Part shown: piece by piece, positions 60,512 through 64,000 of the stretch
Position numbering within the stretch: position 1 is the first letter of the stretch
Layout: every line of letters begins with the position of its first letter
Origin: DATJZH01 sp052146815
GTDB taxonomy: Bacteria > Actinomycetota > Actinomycetes > Streptosporangiales > Streptosporangiaceae
Assembly (NCBI GenBank): GCA_052146815.1
Contig: JBKQMG010000197.1
Span: forward strand, 76,778-140,777
Length of the DNA stretch: 64,000 nt
Direction of reading: 5' to 3'
Program-made: the position numbers and the translations under genes
The notes under the pieces: generated by a model
Seen by the model: the letters and a program-made list of their open reading frames with translations, nothing else
What the model was told of the DNA's origin: nothing
Databases searched by the model: none

Positions 60512-61909
60512 ATGCACCTCATTGCGATCGGCGGCAGCGACGCTGGCATCAGCGCCGCGCTGCGGGCCCGCGAGCTGGACCCTGGCGCTGATGTCAGCGT
60601 GGTGGTCGCCGATGCCTTCCCGAACTTCTCGATCTGCGGCATCCCCTACTACGTGTCCGGGGAGGTGACCCACTGGCGCAACCTCGCCCACCGCACCGTC
60701 GCCGACCTCGAAGCCACCGGGATGAACCTGCGGCTGGACACCACCGCACGCCGGATCGACGTTCCCGGCCGCAAGCTCCTGGTCACCGCCGCCGACGGCA
60801 GCGACGAGCTGCTCGGCTACGACAAGCTGATCATCGGCACCGGCGCGGTCCCCGTCCGCCCGCCGATCACCGGCCTCACCGGCCCGGGCGCCCTGGGCGC
60901 CGACGACGGAGTGCACCTGCTGCACTCGATGGGCGACACCTTCGCCGTCATGCGCACCCTCGAGCTCACCGAACCGGCCACCGCCGTCATCGTCGGCGCC
61001 GGGTACATCGGCCTGGAGATGGCCGACGCCCTGACCACCCGCGGGCTGTCAGTCATCCAGATGGAGCAGCTGCCCGAGGTCCTGCCCACCGTCGACCCCG
61101 CCCTCGGCCAGCTCGTGCACGACCAGCTCGCCTCCCGCGGCGTCGAGGTCCTGACCGGCACCACCGTCCGGCAGATCACCCGCGCCCCCGCAGGCCAGCC
61201 AGGACGGCTGACCGTCGAGGCCACCAGGGGTGACGGCCAGGCGGTCACCCGCGCGGCCGACATGGTCCTGGTCGTCGTCGGCGTCCGCCCCGACACCGCC
61301 CTGGCCGCCGACGCCGGGGCAGCGCTCGGCGTCAGGGGCGCGATCGTCGTGGACCGGGGCATGCGGACCAGCCTGCCCGACGTGCTCGCCGCCGGGGACT
61401 GCGTCGTCACCCACCACCGGCTGCTCGGCGAGACCTACCTCCCGCTCGGCACCACCGCCCACAAGCAGGGCCGGGCCGCGGGGGAGAACGCGCTCGGCGG
61501 GAACCGGGAGTTCGCGGGCAGCCTCGGCACCCAGGTCGTGAAGATCTTCGACCAGGCCGCCGCCCGCACCGGCCTGCGCGACCACGAAGCCGCCGCAGCC
61601 GGGTTCGACCCGCTCACCGTGCAGTCCGAGGCCGACGACCACAAGGCCTACTACCCCGGCAGCCACCGCATCACGATGCGGTTCACCGGCGACCGCGCCA
61701 CCGGGCAGCTGCTCGGCGTCCAGCTGCTCGGTCACCGGCACGCCGAGATCGCCAAGCGCATCGACATCGCCGCCACCGCCATCTTCCACGGCATGACCGT
61801 CGATGCCGTCAGCGACCTCGACCTCTCCTACACCCCGCCGCTCGGCAGCCCCTGGGAAGCCATCCAGATGGGCGCCCAGGCCTGGCTCCGCCAAGCCAGC
61901 CAGCACTAA
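60512..61909 (+). CDS. Flavoprotein disulfide reductase (CoA-disulfide/NADH-oxidase type)
   Basis: 465 residues. FAD motif IAIGGSDAGISAALRARELD at the N-terminus; the single redox Cys in NFSICGIPYYVSGEV (about residue 45); NAD motif AVIVGAGYIGLEMADAL; VLAAGDC before the C-terminal dimer domain (VKIFDQAAARTGL, LLGVQLLGHRHAEIAKRIDI). The family reduces CoA disulfide, polysulfide or oxygen through the Cys. Placed 27 bp after the aquaporin gene in an arsenic island it probably supports thiol redox balance or acts on arsenic, but no arsenic motif is visible. Confidence 0.9.
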   Translation: MHLIAIGGSDAGISAALRARELDPGADVSVVVADAFPNFSICGIPYYVSGEVTHWRNLAHRTVADLEATGMNLRLDTTARRIDVPGRKLLVTAADGSDELLGYDKLIIGTGAVPVRPPITGLTGPGALGADDGVHLLHSMGDTFAVMRTLELTEPATAVIVGAGYIGLEMADALTTRGLSVIQMEQLPEVLPTVDPALGQLVHDQLASRGVEVLTGTTVRQITRAPAGQPGRLTVEATRGDGQAVTRAADMVLVVVGVRPDTALAADAGAALGVRGAIVVDRGMRTSLPDVLAAGDCVVTHHRLLGETYLPLGTTAHKQGRAAGENALGGNREFAGSLGTQVVKIFDQAAARTGLRDHEAAAAGFDPLTVQSEADDHKAYYPGSHRITMRFTGDRATGQLLGVQLLGHRHAEIAKRIDIAATAIFHGMTVDAVSDLDLSYTPPLGSPWEAIQMGAQAWLRQASQH

Positions 61910-61938
61910 CCCGCCTCACCTGATCAGAGGTAAACCAG

Positions 61939-63063
61939 ATGCCCGGCCACGGAAGGTACGACCCCAAGCCCCGCCGCCAGCGCACCAGCGCCATCACCGC
62001 AGCCGCCGCCGCGATGATCACTGCCGCGCTCGCCGCCTGCTCGGCTACCACCGCTACCGCCACGGCACCAGCGGCCACCACCACCGGGGCGGCAATGACC
62101 CTGACCGGCTCCGGCTCAACCTTCGACGCGCCATTCTTCGACCTGGCCTTCGCCAGGTACCACCAGCAGCACCCCGGAGTCGCGATCAGCTACTCCGCAG
62201 TCGGAAGCAGCGCAGGCATCGCCGCCTTCAGCGCAAAGCACGTGGACTTCGGCGCCACTGACGTGCCGCTCACCGCCGCCGAGCAGGCCGCCGCACACGG
62301 CGGGACGCCCGTCCAGGTCCCCGTCGACCTCGGCGCCGAAGTCGTCGTCTACAACCTCCTCGGCCTGCCGAGGCTGCACCTCACCGGCCCCGTCATCGCA
62401 CGGATCTTCCTCGGCCAGATCACCCGATGGAACGACCCCGCCGTCACCGCGCTCAACCCCGGCACCGACATCCCCGCCGACCCGATCACCGTGGTCCACC
62501 GCTCCGACGGCAGCGGCACCACCTACATCTTCAGCAACTACCTCACCAGCATCGACCCCACCTGGGCATCGCGAGTGGGAACAGGTAAAACCCTCCATTG
62601 GCCAGTCGGAACCGGCGCCGAGGGAAACGCAGGCGTGACCTCAGCGGTGTCTCATATCCCCTTCTCCATCGGCTACGTCGAGCGCTCCTACTCCAGGGGA
62701 CAGCCCCTCACCTACGCCGCCATCCGCAACCAGGCTGGAAACTACACCACGCCCACGAACGCCTCCATCACCGCCGCCGCCGCCCAGAAACCCCACATCA
62801 CCCCCGCTGATTTCTCCATCGTCAACGAGCCCGGACCAGGCAGCTACCCCATCAGCGGGTACAGCTGGGCCATCCTCTACGCTCACCAGACCAGCCAGGC
62901 CACCGGCCAGGCACTCGTCAGCCTCCTCGACTGGCTCACCCACACCGGCCAGACCTACGCCGCCGCCGAAAGCTACGTCCCCTTGCCAGCCAGAATCCAG
63001 CAACTCGCCCGCACCATGCTCCAGCAGGTAACCGGCCCCAGCGGAAAGCACCTCCTAGGCTGA
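61939..63063 (+). CDS. pstS: Phosphate ABC transporter substrate-binding lipoprotein
   Basis: 374 residues. Signal with lipobox LAAC (Cys about 34), then the phosphate-binding fold: TLTGSGSTFDAPFFDLAF, ISYSAVGSSAGIAAF, VDFGATDVPL, and VVHRSDGSGTTYIF, where the Ser/Asp/Thr contacts for phosphate are present. AGAGGT precedes the ATG. No pstC, pstA or pstB follows, so it would serve a permease elsewhere. Its place at the end of the arsenic island suggests selective phosphate capture against arsenate. Codon use (many AAC, ACC, ATC ending in C but lower third-position G) differs from the core genes. Confidence 0.93.
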   Translation: MPGHGRYDPKPRRQRTSAITAAAAAMITAALAACSATTATATAPAATTTGAAMTLTGSGSTFDAPFFDLAFARYHQQHPGVAISYSAVGSSAGIAAFSAKHVDFGATDVPLTAAEQAAAHGGTPVQVPVDLGAEVVVYNLLGLPRLHLTGPVIARIFLGQITRWNDPAVTALNPGTDIPADPITVVHRSDGSGTTYIFSNYLTSIDPTWASRVGTGKTLHWPVGTGAEGNAGVTSAVSHIPFSIGYVERSYSRGQPLTYAAIRNQAGNYTTPTNASITAAAAQKPHITPADFSIVNEPGPGSYPISGYSWAILYAHQTSQATGQALVSLLDWLTHTGQTYAAAESYVPLPARIQQLARTMLQQVTGPSGKHLLG

Positions 63064-63129
63064 ACGGGTACTGAGAAATATGCCGTTGACGAGAGGTCAT
63101 CCCAAGGTAGATCAAGATGGGCCGCGAAC

Positions 63130-63369
63130 GTGCTGAGGCGGCGCGGGGTCGATTTCCTCGGCGGTGTAGCCCTTGGACGGCGCGCCTCGGTCTGCCCGCC
63201 CTGCGCCGAGACCTACCGGGCCGACACCTACCAGCTGATCCGCGCCGGTCTCGTCGGCGGCAAAGGCGTCCCCGAAACGGTCACCGGGCATCCGTGCGTG
63301 TTCGCCACCTTCACCGCCCCGTCCTTCGGCCCGTCCACACCTCTTAGCGGAGAGCCCTTCCAAGGCTAG
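63130..63369 (+). pseudogene. Remnant of a RepSA-type replication initiator
   Basis: About 65 codons match the replication initiator of actinomycete integrative elements (pSAM2 RepSA family): RRASVCPPCAETYRADTYQL, GLVGGKGVPETVTGHPCVF and ATFTAPSFGP. One G is missing after FGP, where FGPVHT would be expected, so the frame ends early. Sequence before residue 18 is unrelated. It is truncated at both ends and marks an old integrative element at the right edge of the arsenic island. Confidence 0.82.
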
Positions 63370-63853
63370 GCCAGTCCTGCGGCCCGGGGCAGGAAATCGA
63401 TAGTGTTTTTGAATCACTGTCATGGCATTGCAGCAAGGACCGGAGTGGTCGGCCGAGTGCCGCCTTCATCACCCCTGGCGCCCGGGAATGTCTGGTCTGA
63501 TCACCCACCAGCGGTCTGCCCGTCACCGCCTGCGCCGCCGCTGTGCACAGCCGCTGAGGGTGGTGAAGAATCGGCCGACGGCAGGCCAGGCGTGCGCGTG
63601 GCTGGTGATTACGAAGCCGGCTACTGGGCACTGAACCTCGGAGCAGGCGGGTCCGCCGGTGGGTCAGGAATCAAGAAGCGATGGTCAGCGACCCGCACTA
63701 GCGTGACCGCCATGGACGGCACTCTCCTTGGCGAGGTCTTTCGGGGTGCCGATCGGCCGGGCTGCGGCCATACTCGCGACGTAGCCATGATCGGTGGCGA
63801 GGACGACGGAGACCGCGAGGCGGTCCTGTTCGGCAGATGGAGACACGATAAGC
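63370..63853. other. Intergenic, no gene seen
   Basis: About 480 bp of mixed-composition DNA between the rep remnant and the UvrA-like gene. A 70-codon plus-strand frame at 63422 has no recognisable features. The right 150 bp must hold the promoter for the UvrA-like gene. Confidence 0.5.
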
Positions 63854-64000
63854 ATGGCCACGAGGACGGACACGCAGTCGCCTGCGCGGCACGTTGCCGA
63901 CAGCCACGATCTGATCCGCGTGCACGGCGCGCGCGTGAACAACCTCAAGGACATCAGCGTCGACATCCCGAAGCGCCGGCTGACGGTGTTCACCGGCGTC
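63854..64000 (+). CDS. UvrA-like ABC ATPase, N-terminus only
   Basis: First 49 codons: MATRTDTQ, then DLIRVHGARVNNLKDISVDI and PKRRLTVFTGV. This is the start of an excinuclease UvrA-type ATPase, just before its first Walker A motif. The N-terminus with this spacing is found in UvrA and in the shorter UvrA-like drug-resistance proteins; which one cannot be decided here. Runs off the window. Confidence 0.85.
   Translation, partial: MATRTDTQSPARHVADSHDLIRVHGARVNNLKDISVDIPKRRLTVFTGV

Overview
This is a GC-rich chromosomal window from an actinobacterium. The actinomycete signs are ECF sigma factors with SnoaL-like tails, DUF1707 and Rv1733c-type proteins, two apolipoprotein N-acyltransferases, an L,D-transpeptidase, type II NADH dehydrogenase, and a remnant of a pSAM2-type replication initiator. 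No rRNA and no complete tRNA gene is visible, so the genus cannot be fixed.

Layout. 1-3.4 kb: end of an acyl-CoA catabolic operon (acyl-CoA dehydrogenase, enoyl-CoA hydratase, TetR) and two small stress-type proteins. 3.5-7.4 kb: a secreted Ig-like protein and a badly decayed GH63-type glycosidase. 7.4-12.1 kb: an ECF41 sigma factor with its carboxymuconolactone-decarboxylase partner, an rRNA/tRNA methyltransferase, a serine hydrolase and a DedA protein. 12.5-17.3 kb: L,D-transpeptidase and two tandem lnt genes (envelope and lipoprotein maturation). 17.6-26.3 kb: hypothetical anchor protein, EamA exporter, serS, a kumamolisin-like peptidase, YbaK, ndh and an ATP-dependent DNA ligase. 26.4-34.0 kb: a seven-gene, mostly overlapping minus-strand operon. 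It runs from a PAS histidine kinase and OmpR-type regulator through a REC-PIG-L deacetylase fusion, ATP-grasp ligase, PHP hydrolase and processive GT2 synthase to a small membrane protein. It reads as a two-component-controlled system that builds and modifies an amino-sugar glycan, and it is the best candidate for an undescribed system here. 34.3-48.1 kb: a membrane lipoprotein, a sigma factor fused to a ZAS-like/transmembrane tail, a broken alcohol dehydrogenase, a FUSC transporter, a phosphodiester glycosidase, a truncated dehalogenase, and a second SnoaL-tailed ECF sigma factor.

48.1-63.9 kb is accessory DNA: a transposase remnant, the 3' half of a tRNA-Ala gene (att-like), a CDF transporter, a frameshifted mntP, and an IS481-type element with decayed transposase whose terminal repeats also enclose an HTH/membrane-protein pair. 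Then comes an arsenic island: arsM-arsR, arsR/arsI, a decayed duplicate arsR/arsI, arsD-arsA, arsC-arsR/aquaporin, a flavoprotein disulfide reductase and an orphan pstS. It ends in a replication-initiator remnant before a UvrA-like ATPase that runs off the window. The arsenic genes cover methylation (ArsM), a C-As lyase-type enzyme (ArsI), As(V) reduction (ArsC), chaperone and ATPase (ArsD/ArsA) and an aquaporin channel. No ArsB or Acr3 pump is present, and three near-identical ArsR-type promoter blocks punctuate the island.

Several genes are visibly dying (GH63, alcohol dehydrogenase, mntP, transposase, second arsI, rep), mostly by one-base or five-base indels.
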